Source: Oscillospiraceae bacterium (GTDB lineage Bacteria; Bacillota; Clostridia; Saccharofermentanales; Saccharofermentanaceae). From it: a DNA stretch of 42,815 nucleotides. The position numbers were made by a program, and so were the translations under genes. The notes beneath the pieces were generated by a model. The model made no database searches and was not told the DNA's origin. It saw only the letters and a program-made list of their open reading frames with translations. Shown piece after piece: positions 23,953 to 32,194 of the stretch (the stretch's first letter is position 1; every line of letters begins with the position of its first letter). Where the stretch lies: contig CACZGS010000014.1 in NCBI GenBank assembly GCA_902780785.1, forward strand, positions 1 through 42,815, read 5' to 3'.

Positions 23953-25000
23953 TGACAAGTTGAATCTTGAAGAGCTCGAAAAGCAAAAGGACATAGCTCT
24001 TATAAGCGATGATGTAAGTTCCAGAGAAGAACTTATAGAGTCGCTCATGAAGTATCTGAAGCTTACGAGAAAGCAGAGAAGATATTCCGATTATTACTCC
24101 GTAAAGATCTTCGGATGCAACGTTTCCGATATGTTTATCTCATTGGCTTACAGGTTCAAATTCGAATCTCCCATTCCTATGAACGAGACGTTCTTCATAT
24201 CGGAGCCTGACCTCTACTACAATAAGAAAGCATTCGATGAAGGTGACATTAATCTGTGCTTTGTCATTGGTTATTCGGGCTCCGGCAAATCCGTTCTCAC
24301 GCGTGAATATGAAGGCTCTGACATTGAGAAGATATCACTTGATGATCTGGTCTGCGTTAAGGATCACTATACTATGGCAGATCTTGAGATGATGAGCGAA
24401 ATGCTCTATTCCTTCTTCGCAGGGCCCGGTGCAAAATACTATATTTCCATAAAAGAGCGCGACGTTTTTGCCGACAGGAGCGAGGTCTTCGTCGAGTTTA
24501 TCAAGTATGCGAAGAAATATGCTTCCGCGCATAAAGACAGGAAATTTATCCTCGAAGGAATATGGACATATCTGTTCTTCGACGATCCTTCAAAGTTCGA
24601 TAAATATGCTGTCTACATGAAGGGAACGTCACTTATCAAATCCAAGCTCAGAAGGATGAAGAGAGAATCGGCAAACACTCCGGTCGAGTCATGGGACCGT
24701 TTGCTGGAGTTTGGTATCTACGCGGGCGATACTACTTTCCGCGACAGCAACGTCGATAAGTGGAGACGTCATTTCGAGAAGAAAAAAGAGACTGTCATCA
24801 AGCAGGAAGATAACTATTTCACGCTTCTTAAGCAGAACATAATGGCACAGATGAACAGGATCAATGACTGCTTTGTTCATGGTGATGCCGACGGTATCAG
24901 GAGCATCAGCAGGAAAGCATCTTCTGACCGCAAGATGGATCTTACAGAGAAGACATTCATCATCGAAGAGTGCAAAAGAGCACTTGCCGATATGGAGTGA
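23933..25000 (+). CDS. P-loop protein of unknown function
   Basis: The 355-residue protein has about 105 residues with no recognised domain (charged helices, then DYYSVKIFGCNVSDMFISLAYRFKF), followed by a Walker A motif GYSGSGKS at residues 113-120 after the strand INLCFVI. Later there is KFILEGIWTYLFF, a possible Walker B or lid region, and a basic helical segment (MKGTSLIKSKLRRMKRES) as in small-molecule kinases. It looks like a P-loop kinase-type NTPase of unknown substrate. It overlaps the GNAT gene by 20 nt and is the last gene before a strong terminator, so a role in modifying the polysaccharide is possible but not shown. Confidence 0.75.
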   Translation: MRELLTDDKLNLEELEKQKDIALISDDVSSREELIESLMKYLKLTRKQRRYSDYYSVKIFGCNVSDMFISLAYRFKFESPIPMNETFFISEPDLYYNKKAFDEGDINLCFVIGYSGSGKSVLTREYEGSDIEKISLDDLVCVKDHYTMADLEMMSEMLYSFFAGPGAKYYISIKERDVFADRSEVFVEFIKYAKKYASAHKDRKFILEGIWTYLFFDDPSKFDKYAVYMKGTSLIKSKLRRMKRESANTPVESWDRLLEFGIYAGDTTFRDSNVDKWRRHFEKKKETVIKQEDNYFTLLKQNIMAQMNRINDCFVHGDADGIRSISRKASSDRKMDLTEKTFIIEECKRALADME

Positions 25001-25025
25001 TCTTTTCCAAAACAGCGAAAACAAT

Positions 25026-25061
25026 AAGCGGCTGTCTCTTAATGAGACAGCCGCTTTTCTT
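25026..25061 (+). terminator. Strong terminator closing the polysaccharide cluster
   Basis: A perfect 13-bp stem (AAGCGGCTGTCTC at 25026-25038 with GAGACAGCCGCTT at 25044-25056) closes a TTAAT loop and is followed by TTCTT. It may also serve the converging minus-strand gene. Confidence 0.93.
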
Positions 25062-25079
25062 AGTGATCTGTAATGAGGA

Positions 25080-25703
25080 TCAGCCGTATTCGTACCAGAA
25101 TCCGAATCTGTACTGGCCGTTGTCATATTCGATTATCTGATAATATTTTGTTCCGACGCTTTCCGCGAGAGCTCTTGCTGCAGGGCTTTTCAGATCTCTC
25201 GGTGATACACACGGCAGGTTTTTGTCAATCGTATAAAACGTGACGTAGTTACCGTCGAGGTCGGTAGATGAGAAACTGTCACCGCGCTGTACAGCATCTT
25301 TTATCGCCTGTCTCCAGTCAGAAGGCATGGCAGCACAAAGCTGGTCGAGGCTGTCATAGGCATAAGATTCTGCGGCTATCCTCTTGGTGTGATAGTTGAT
25401 TGTTTTCTCGCCATGGATCTCAAAGCAGGATTCGATCTCAGGCTTTAAAGCAACAGCTGCACACTCTTCTTTCCATGAAGTTAATGAAACAGAAGAACCT
25501 CCGCCGGAGGCGCCGTAGGACTTACCGGAAGATCCGCCCGAAGAGCCGCCGTAAGATACTGTGTTCGCCTGATCATCGGAATAGCTTACGTCCCATGTCG
25601 AGCTCCGGACCATATTGTCTAAACTCAGAAAAGCACAGCCGATAACAAATAGTACTGAAAAAACGATGCATACGATCAATATTGTCTTTGCAACCTTATC
25701 CAT
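25080..25703 (-). CDS. Exported protein with Gly/Ser linker
   Basis: The 207-residue product has an N-terminal hydrophobic segment (TILIVCIVFSVLFVIGCAFLSL, about residues 7-28) that could be a membrane anchor or, at VIGC, a lipobox. A low-complexity Gly/Ser/Tyr linker (about residues 48-72) leads to an outer domain of about 135 residues with SWKEECAAVALKPEIESCFEI and a C-terminal YYQIIEYDNGQYRFGFWYEYG. The two Cys of that domain may form a disulphide. Family not recognised. AAGGAGGT at 25711-25718 gives a strong ribosome binding site. Confidence 0.78.
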   Translation of the reverse strand: MDKVAKTILIVCIVFSVLFVIGCAFLSLDNMVRSSTWDVSYSDDQANTVSYGGSSGGSSGKSYGASGGGSSVSLTSWKEECAAVALKPEIESCFEIHGEKTINYHTKRIAAESYAYDSLDQLCAAMPSDWRQAIKDAVQRGDSFSSTDLDGNYVTFYTIDKNLPCVSPRDLKSPAARALAESVGTKYYQIIEYDNGQYRFGFWYEYG

Positions 25704-25745
25704 ATCTTTGACCTCCTTAAGACGTTAGATCTTTCTTATGCCTGA

Positions 25746-25774
25746 AGAATATCATGCGAAATATTGAAAGTCAA
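25746..25774 (-). promoter_or_regulatory. Promoter of the Gly/Ser-linker protein gene
   Basis: On the minus strand TTGACT (25774-25769) and TATTCT (25751-25746) are 17 bp apart, with a TG one base before the -10. A 15-bp near-perfect palindrome (AAAGTCA, A, TGACTTT; 25767-25781) overlaps the -35. Confidence 0.6.
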
Positions 25775-25780
25775 TGACTT

Positions 25781-25799
25781 TTTATCGAATAACGATATA
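25781..25799. promoter_or_regulatory. Palindrome upstream of -35, resembling the site at 40608-40626
   Basis: TTTATCG and CGATATA flank AATAA (6 of 7 symmetric pairs). It ends 6 bp upstream of the -35 of the gene at 25703. The same spacing and a one-base different left arm (TTTAACG) occur at 40608-40626. Confidence 0.4.
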
Positions 25800-25911
25800 A
25801 ATTTTCCGAGAATCACAAAATCAACGAAGTCGGTCCAAATGGCCCGAGGCCCCTTATTATTTAATTATTAACAGTTAATTCACTTTGAAACATTAAAAGA
25901 AATCTATAGAG

Positions 25912-25920
25912 TGTTAAAAT
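25912..25920 (+). promoter_or_regulatory. Extended -10 promoter directly before the HD-GYP receptor
   Basis: TGTTAAAAT is an extended -10. The expected transcription start is about 7 nt downstream, i.e. on or next to the ATG at 25927. TTGAAA at 25885-25890 is 24 bp upstream, too far for a normal -35. Confidence 0.45.
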
Positions 25921-25926
25921 TATTTT

Positions 25927-28900
25927 ATGATGGTTAAGAGAAAAATAATGAGCAACCTGATAAAGATCGCTGTCTCGGCGGTTCTGGTGGTTGCGGTCGT
26001 TTTTTCGCAGATCCCGTCAGACATAAGTGCAGATAACAGGTTCGTTGCTGACCCTACAGGCACGTATGAAGGCATGGCAGCTTTCCTTTATGACAACAAG
26101 ACAGGTCTTCCGACTTCGGAAGCAAACGCTATCGCCGAGACATCAGACGGATTCTTATGGATCGGCAGTTACGGCGGTCTTATCAGATATGACGGATCCA
26201 CTTTCGAGCGATTCAGATCGACAACAGGTATCGCGAGCGTCGTAAGCCTCTTTGTCGACAGCAGGGAAAACCTCTGGATCGGTACCAATGACAACGGCGC
26301 TGCCGTAATGGACAGATACGGCAACATTAAGATGTACGGCAAGCAGGACGGTATCCCTTCGGCGCTGGTCAAATCCTTTGCGGAAGATCCTGACGGCAAC
26401 ATCTATATAGGTACTGCCACAGGCATGGCCATCTGTGATACAGAAGGCAACCTCTCGCGCATCGACGATCCCAGGATAAACGAAGAATATGTAAGACGTT
26501 TGCAGACCGGAATAGACGGCATCACATACGCGTTAACGACAAAGAATAATGTATTCACTTTGCAGGGCGGCAAAGTCCTGGATTTCTACGAGACAGGCAA
26601 AACACTTGGTGTCGATAATGTGCATGCGCTCTTAACTGACCCTGAGAATCCGGGATATCTGTATCTTGGAGATGACACTAACCATATCTGGTACGGCAAC
26701 CTCAAGGACGGATTCCCGAAGGATAAGAGGATCAGCGTAGCGCCGATGTCCTATATCAATTCGATCAATATCATAAACGGAAAGCTGTGGGTATGTACCA
26801 ACGACGGTATCTGCGTATTCATAAACGGAAAACTGAAGAAGCTTGAAAGTGTCCCCATGACCAAGAACATAGAATCCGTTACTTCTGATTATCAGGGCAA
26901 TCTGTGGTTCGCATCTTCCAAGCAGGGCGTAATGAAGCTGGTTCCTAATCAGTTCACCGATGTTTTCGATCAATATGAACTTGAAGAAGCTGTTGTTAAC
27001 TCCACATGCTTTTACCAAGGAATGCTCTTCGTCGGAACGGATTCCGGCTTTATGGCTTTGAATAACGAAGGACTTATCGAGAGGATCAACATCAACAGTG
27101 CAGAGAGTGCTTCAGGCGATCATCTGGGTGATCTGAACCTCGTTACGATGCTTAAGGATTCGAGGACCAGATCGATAATAAAAGACAGTAAGGACAGGAT
27201 CTGGATCTCCACATTTGATGAGAAATACGGCCTTGTCAGATATGACCCTGAAAGCGGGAATGTCATATGCTTCAGAGAAGCTGACGGCATGCCTTCGAAA
27301 AGGATCAGAGCCGTATACGAATGCAGTGACGGTTCTTATCTTGCTGCATGCACCGGCGGCGTTGCCGTTATAAGAGATGACAGGATAGAGAAGATATACG
27401 GCAGTGAATCGGGCATAAATAATACCGAGATACTGACTGTCGCAGAAGGCCCGGCAGGTGATATTCTAGCCGGTACCGACGGCGGCGGAATCTATGTGAT
27501 AAACAGTTCCGGAGTAAAGCACATCACTACTGATGACGGCCTTATGTCAGATGTCATAATGAGGATCAAGAAGGCTAAATCTTCTGATAATTACTGGCTG
27601 GTAACCAGCAATTCGATCGCGTACATGACGCCTGAATATGAAGTTCATACCATCAAGAATTTCCCGTTCTCAAACAACTTCGATATATATGAGAATTCGC
27701 AGGGTGAGGCATGGATCCTGAGCGGTAACGGAATCTATGTCGTAAAGGCAGAAGAGCTGTTAAGAAATGAAGATATCAATCCCGTTTTCTACGGTATCGA
27801 TAACGGTATTCCGAATATCGCTAATTCGAATTCCTACAGCTATGTAACCGATTCCGGAGTGCTCTATATCGCAGGTACCACAGGCGTTACGAAGGTAAAT
27901 ATCGAGAAGCAGTTCGAGCGTGTCACCAACATCAAGATGAGTGTTCCTTATGTCGATGCTGACGGTGTAAAGATCTATCCTGAAAACGGCGTGATCACTG
28001 TTCCTAAGGGCACGAAGAAGATCACTGTATATCCTTATATCTGCTCATACACTCTCATGAATCCGAAGGTCGAATACTACCTCATGGGTTTTGATTCGAG
28101 CAAGTCGTCCACTACCAAGAGTGACCTTAAGCCGATCGACTATACGAACCTTAAGGGTGGCAACTATACCTTCAGGATGACGATATCTGATTCAATGGGC
28201 AAAGAGAGCAATGAGTACAGGATCGAGATAGTCAAGGCAAGAGGTTTCAGTGAGTATCTGTGGTTCTGGCTGATATTGATACTGGCGGTCTATTTCCTTC
28301 TTGCTATCCTCGTTCACTTATATGTTAAGAGAAAGACCGATGCGCTCGTAAAGAAACAGGAAGAGAACAAGACCCTCATCAGAGAGATCGTTGAAGCATT
28401 CGCAAAGATGATCGATATGAAGGACAAATATACGAATGGTCACTCCACGAGAGTTGCCGAGTATACAGCGCTTCTTGCGCGCGAATTGGGATATAACGAA
28501 GAGACTGTAGAGAAGTATTACAACATCGCACTTCTCCACGATATCGGCAAGATCGGTATTCCTTCCGAAGTTCTTAATAAGCAGGGAAAACTGACTGTCG
28601 ATGAGTATCACAAGATCCAGTCGCATACCACGCTCGGATATAACGTATTGAAGGATATCAGTATCATGCCGGAACTCTCCGTCGGTGCGGAATCACATCA
28701 CGAGAGACCTGACGGAAAGGGTTATCCGCAGGGACTTAAGGGTGATGAGATACCACGAGTTGCGCAAATAATCGGTGTTGCCGATGCATTCGACGCGATG
28801 TATTCAAAACGTCCTTACAGGGAAAGAATGAATTTCGAGAAGGTTGTATCGATCATCGCTAATGCGAGAGGAACGCAGCTTGCCGAAGATGTTGTCGATG

Positions 28901-29040
28901 CATTCTTAAGGGTCGTGGAGCAGGGTGGATTCAGAGATCCTGATGACCATGGCGGCGGAGCGATGGAAGATATCGATAACATCCATAAGAAACTTGCAAA
29001 GGATGCTGAACAGAAGAAAGATGATGAAGGGCAGTCGTAA
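25927..29040 (+). CDS. Beta-propeller/Y_Y_Y sensor with cytoplasmic HD-GYP phosphodiesterase
   Basis: The 1037-residue protein has a signal sequence (to about residue 35), then an outer region of two-component-regulator propeller repeats (FLWIGSYGGLIRYDG, NLWIGTNDNGAAVMDRYG, IYIGTATGMAICD and further blades to about 670), a Y_Y_Y domain (about 690-770), one membrane helix (778-801) and an HD-GYP domain with LLHDIGKIG (His871-Asp872) and HHERPDGKGYP (924-934). HD-GYP enzymes hydrolyse cyclic di-GMP, so this looks like a one-piece receptor linking an outside ligand, perhaps a glycan, to c-di-GMP breakdown. The start is uncertain: no good ribosome binding site precedes 25927, and ATG at 25948 is an alternative. 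Confidence 0.93.
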   Translation: MMVKRKIMSNLIKIAVSAVLVVAVVFSQIPSDISADNRFVADPTGTYEGMAAFLYDNKTGLPTSEANAIAETSDGFLWIGSYGGLIRYDGSTFERFRSTTGIASVVSLFVDSRENLWIGTNDNGAAVMDRYGNIKMYGKQDGIPSALVKSFAEDPDGNIYIGTATGMAICDTEGNLSRIDDPRINEEYVRRLQTGIDGITYALTTKNNVFTLQGGKVLDFYETGKTLGVDNVHALLTDPENPGYLYLGDDTNHIWYGNLKDGFPKDKRISVAPMSYINSINIINGKLWVCTNDGICVFINGKLKKLESVPMTKNIESVTSDYQGNLWFASSKQGVMKLVPNQFTDVFDQYELEEAVVNSTCFYQGMLFVGTDSGFMALNNEGLIERININSAESASGDHLGDLNLVTMLKDSRTRSIIKDSKDRIWISTFDEKYGLVRYDPESGNVICFREADGMPSKRIRAVYECSDGSYLAACTGGVAVIRDDRIEKIYGSESGINNTEILTVAEGPAGDILAGTDGGGIYVINSSGVKHITTDDGLMSDVIMRIKKAKSSDNYWLVTSNSIAYMTPEYEVHTIKNFPFSNNFDIYENSQGEAWILSGNGIYVVKAEELLRNEDINPVFYGIDNGIPNIANSNSYSYVTDSGVLYIAGTTGVTKVNIEKQFERVTNIKMSVPYVDADGVKIYPENGVITVPKGTKKITVYPYICSYTLMNPKVEYYLMGFDSSKSSTTKSDLKPIDYTNLKGGNYTFRMTISDSMGKESNEYRIEIVKARGFSEYLWFWLILILAVYFLLAILVHLYVKRKTDALVKKQEENKTLIREIVEAFAKMIDMKDKYTNGHSTRVAEYTALLARELGYNEETVEKYYNIALLHDIGKIGIPSEVLNKQGKLTVDEYHKIQSHTTLGYNVLKDISIMPELSVGAESHHERPDGKGYPQGLKGDEIPRVAQIIGVADAFDAMYSKRPYRERMNFEKVVSIIANARGTQLAEDVVDAFLRVVEQGGFRDPDDHGGGAMEDIDNIHKKLAKDAEQKKDDEGQS

Positions 29041-29056
29041 GACTGCCTTTTCTTTT
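29030..29056 (+). terminator. Terminator overlapping the HD-GYP stop codon
   Basis: GGCAGTC (29030-29036) pairs with GACTGCC (29041-29047), lengthened by three more pairs including one G-U. The loop is GTAA, which contains the TAA stop codon. A T-rich tract follows. Confidence 0.85.
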
Positions 29057-29143
29057 TATATTCCGAAACCGCATTATTGCTATGCCGAGAAAGTATGCCG
29101 TTGTATCTTCTTTTGCATTTATACTGAATAAAAGGAGAATACC

Positions 29144-31714
29144 ATGGCAGCATTTGACAGGGTCTTAAGCGGCATCCCGGAGATGGATACTGCATTCGAT
29201 AATATCAGGCTTGGCGATAACGTCGTCTGGCGTGTGTCTGATCTGTCCCAATTCAAACTGTTCATGGAGCCTTATGTCGAGCAGGCGATTAAGGATAAGA
29301 GAAATATCATCTATTTCAGGTTCGCAAGTCATGAACCGCTCGTCGAAGACAGGCCTGAGATAAAGACTGTCACGATCCCCTTGTCTCACAGATTCGAGAC
29401 TTTCACTGTCGATATCCATAACGTTATAGAGAAGGAAGGTTTTGATGCTTTCTATGTTTTCGACTGCTTGTCGGAACTTCAGACCGCGTGGGCAACAGAC
29501 CTCATGATGGGCAACTTTTTCAAGGTCACATGCCCGTTCCTTTTTATCCTCGATACGGTTGCTTTCTTCCCGATTATAAGAGGCAAACACTCGGTTGATG
29601 CGATCAATAAGATACTTAATACAACACAGCTTTTTATCGATGTATATTCTGATAACAGAAATATCTACGTGCGTCCCGAGAAGGTCTGGAACAGGAATTC
29701 CGACACGATGTTCCTGCCTCATACATACGAACCTGACAGTGGTAAGTTCCAGCCGATCCTTGACGGTGTAAAGTCCAGCAGATTCTATCAGACATTAGGT
29801 CTTGCGCAGAGATCTTCTGAAGAGCAGTTCTCCGATTCGTGGGACAGATTCTTCAACCGCACGAAGATCCTTCACGAGAGTGAAGCAGACATCACCGAAG
29901 AGTGCAGCAGGATGTGCAACATCATGATGACCAGAGATGAGAAGATGCGTGAGATGGTCAAGCGGAATTTTAATCCGGAAGATTATTTCGCAGTGCGCGA
30001 TCACATGATCGGAACCGGCATGATCGGAGGCAAAGCGTGCGGCATGCTCCTTGCAAGATCCATCATCAGGAACAGGGAGCCCGACATCGCGGATTATCTC
30101 GAACCGCACGATTCATTCTATGTAGGTTCGGATCTCTACTATACATATATCGTTGATAACGGCCTTTGGGATCTTCGCATTAAGCAAAGAACTGAAGAAG
30201 GTTATTTTACTCTCGCTGAGGAATTCGCGAAAAAGATAATGGAAGGCGAGTTCGCTCCTGCGATGCGCGAGCAGTTCATACGCATCATAAAATACTACGG
30301 CCAGGATCCTTACATCATAAGATCGAGCAGTATCTTAGAGGACGGCTTTGGCAATGCGTTCGCCGGTAAATACGAATCAGTATTCTGCGTTAACAGGGGA
30401 ACTCCTGAAGAGCGTCTGGAAGAGTTTGAGAATGCGATAAAGACTGTTTATGCAAGTTCCATGAGCCTGTCTGCTCTGGACTACAGAAAGAGAAGAGGAC
30501 TGGATAAACGTGACGAGCAGATGGCACTTCTAATCCAGCGTGTATCAGGATCCTACTATGGTTCTTACTATATGCCGTGTGCTGCCGGTGTAGGTTATTC
30601 ATACAGCCCTTACAGAGTGATGAAAGATTCCGATCCTACAGCGGGAATGTTAAGACTCGTCATGGGTCTCGGAACATCCGCGGTAGACAGGACCGAAGGT
30701 TCATATCCCAGGATCGTAAATCTCGATATGCCTGAGAAATCTTCTTATTCTTCTTCAGCTGACAAGCATAAGTTCTCGCAGGGAAAAGCAGAGGTCATCA
30801 ACATGACTTCGCATACACTGGAGAAGCTCACTTATGATAAACTCGAAGGTGATATCCCGAGATATCTTGAGAACGTTTTGTTAGAACACGATTACGATGC
30901 CGAATCAAGGCTCAGGGAGATGGGAAGACCCAGACAGATCAAGTTCATCTCCTGCAAAGGACTTGTTGCGAATAAGCAATTGATGGAGCAGATGAAGAGG
31001 ATGTTAAGATGCATCCAGGATGAATACGATTATCCTGTCGATACCGAATTTACGATCAACATTTCCGATAACGGCGATTATTCGATCGACCTTCTGCAGT
31101 GCCGTCCGCTGCAGGTTCAGAAGACATCTTCCGGTACTGTCATTCCCGAAGGTATAAAGGAAGAAAACATCCTGCTCGAGAACAAGGGCTCTTCTATGGG
31201 AATGTCCAAAGCTTCTGAACTTGATATCGTCGTCTATGTCGATCCCGTCAAATACTACAACATGCCTTATAATGACAAGCCTGCTGTTGCAAGGCTGATA
31301 GGAAAGCTCAACTGGCATTTCAGAGATCAGGGTAAGCACATGATGCTCATAGTTCCGGGCAGAGTCGGAACCACATCTCCCGAACTTGGCGTGCCGACTT
31401 CATTTGCGGATATCAGTGCTTTCGAGATCATATGCGAGACAGAAGAATCAAGAGCCGGATATAATCCGGAACTCTCATACGGAAGCCATATCTTCCAGGA
31501 TCTCGTTGAAGCAGAGATACTTTATACTGCGGTATTTAATAATCCTAAGACTATTCATTTTGAGCCTGCGAGATTAGAGAGTTCTCCGGATGTTATAAGC
31601 ACATTTACGGATGATGCTGCGCTTGCCGGCATTGTACATGTTTTCGCTGTTTCCGGAAGAGACTGCAAAGTCTATAACGACATCGCGAATGAACATCTGG
31701 TGATCACCTGCTGA
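29144..31714 (+). CDS. KaiC/RecA-like pseudo-ATPase fused to PEP-synthase-type ATP-grasp domain
   Basis: The 856-residue cytoplasmic protein starts with a KaiC/RadA-like domain (GIPEMDTAFDNIRLGD..., then YVFDCLSELQTAWATDLMMGNFF; residues 1-200) in which the Walker A loop is absent. Residues about 290-680 match the PEP/pyruvate-binding ATP-grasp domain of PEP synthase and PPDK: MIGGKACGMLLA, IIRSSSILEDGFGNAFAGKYESVF, MLRLVMGLGTSAVD and IDLLQCRPLQ. A C-terminal part (to 856) contains GSHIFQDLVEAEILYTAV. The phospho-histidine and PEP barrel domains of true PEP synthase are missing, so it cannot catalyse the normal reaction alone. AAAGGAG precedes the start. Its role is unknown; it follows the HD-GYP gene past a terminator. 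Confidence 0.85.
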   Translation: MAAFDRVLSGIPEMDTAFDNIRLGDNVVWRVSDLSQFKLFMEPYVEQAIKDKRNIIYFRFASHEPLVEDRPEIKTVTIPLSHRFETFTVDIHNVIEKEGFDAFYVFDCLSELQTAWATDLMMGNFFKVTCPFLFILDTVAFFPIIRGKHSVDAINKILNTTQLFIDVYSDNRNIYVRPEKVWNRNSDTMFLPHTYEPDSGKFQPILDGVKSSRFYQTLGLAQRSSEEQFSDSWDRFFNRTKILHESEADITEECSRMCNIMMTRDEKMREMVKRNFNPEDYFAVRDHMIGTGMIGGKACGMLLARSIIRNREPDIADYLEPHDSFYVGSDLYYTYIVDNGLWDLRIKQRTEEGYFTLAEEFAKKIMEGEFAPAMREQFIRIIKYYGQDPYIIRSSSILEDGFGNAFAGKYESVFCVNRGTPEERLEEFENAIKTVYASSMSLSALDYRKRRGLDKRDEQMALLIQRVSGSYYGSYYMPCAAGVGYSYSPYRVMKDSDPTAGMLRLVMGLGTSAVDRTEGSYPRIVNLDMPEKSSYSSSADKHKFSQGKAEVINMTSHTLEKLTYDKLEGDIPRYLENVLLEHDYDAESRLREMGRPRQIKFISCKGLVANKQLMEQMKRMLRCIQDEYDYPVDTEFTINISDNGDYSIDLLQCRPLQVQKTSSGTVIPEGIKEENILLENKGSSMGMSKASELDIVVYVDPVKYYNMPYNDKPAVARLIGKLNWHFRDQGKHMMLIVPGRVGTTSPELGVPTSFADISAFEIICETEESRAGYNPELSYGSHIFQDLVEAEILYTAVFNNPKTIHFEPARLESSPDVISTFTDDAALAGIVHVFAVSGRDCKVYNDIANEHLVITC

Positions 31715-31736
31715 TGAAGATGCCGTAAAAAACAAA

Positions 31737-31764
31737 TTGCCTGCTTTCCCCATTATGCTACAAT
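31737..31764 (+). promoter_or_regulatory. Promoter of the small membrane protein gene
   Basis: TTGCCT (31737-31742) and TACAAT (31759-31764) are 16 bp apart; TG one base before the -10 makes it an extended type. Confidence 0.55.
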
Positions 31765-31799
31765 AAACCGTATAGTGCATTGGAAGGGGGAAAGCAACT

Positions 31800-32111
31800 A
31801 TGAACAAGTGGCCATATTTTATCTTTCAGTTTATTATCTCAACGATACTGATGTCGCTTAACTGGTATCTGCTTGCGGTAATCAATCCTGAGACGGCGAC
31901 CGGCGGATTTGATTTTACATCGTTATATATTTTCCTCGGCGGTATCGCTTTGCATCTGATCCTTACCATAATCTACATCCTGATCGGATGGCGTAAGGTC
32001 GATGAGTGGAGATGGTGGTGCATACTGATCTCCGCGGGAATAAACATCGTTACGTTCTTCCTCGGAATTATCGGTCAGGTGGTAATCCAGTATCTCATCT
32101 GGTATTACTGA
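31800..32111 (+). CDS. Small membrane protein, three helices
   Basis: The 103-residue protein has three membrane segments (about residues 7-26, 41-63 and 72-98) joined by short loops, the second loop carrying GWRKVDEWRWW. GGAAGGGGG lies just upstream. No family is recognised. It is probably monocistronic, with its own promoter and a strong terminator shared with a converging gene. Confidence 0.75.
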   Translation: MNKWPYFIFQFIISTILMSLNWYLLAVINPETATGGFDFTSLYIFLGGIALHLILTIIYILIGWRKVDEWRWWCILISAGINIVTFFLGIIGQVVIQYLIWYY

Positions 32112-32133
32112 TAACGCGAAAATAATGACAATC

Positions 32134-32170
32134 CAAAGGCCCTTCAGGCATAACCTGAAGGGCCTTTGTT
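32134..32170. terminator. Bidirectional terminator between converging genes
   Basis: A perfect 15-bp stem (CAAAGGCCCTTCAGG at 32134-32148 with CCTGAAGGGCCTTTG at 32154-32168) closes a CATAA loop. T residues on the plus strand are few, but the stem is very stable, and it lies between the stops of two converging genes. Confidence 0.85.
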
Positions 32171-32194
32171 AATAGGAGTGGAAGAACTCAATCT

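Noticed and set aside
25704..25926. Cyclic di-GMP riboswitch before the HD-GYP gene
   Set aside because: No GEMM-type conserved core is seen, and the gene's promoter lies directly at its start.
29144..31714. Calling this gene PEP synthase or pyruvate phosphate dikinase
   Set aside because: The phospho-histidine and PEP-binding barrel domains are absent, so such a name would mislead.
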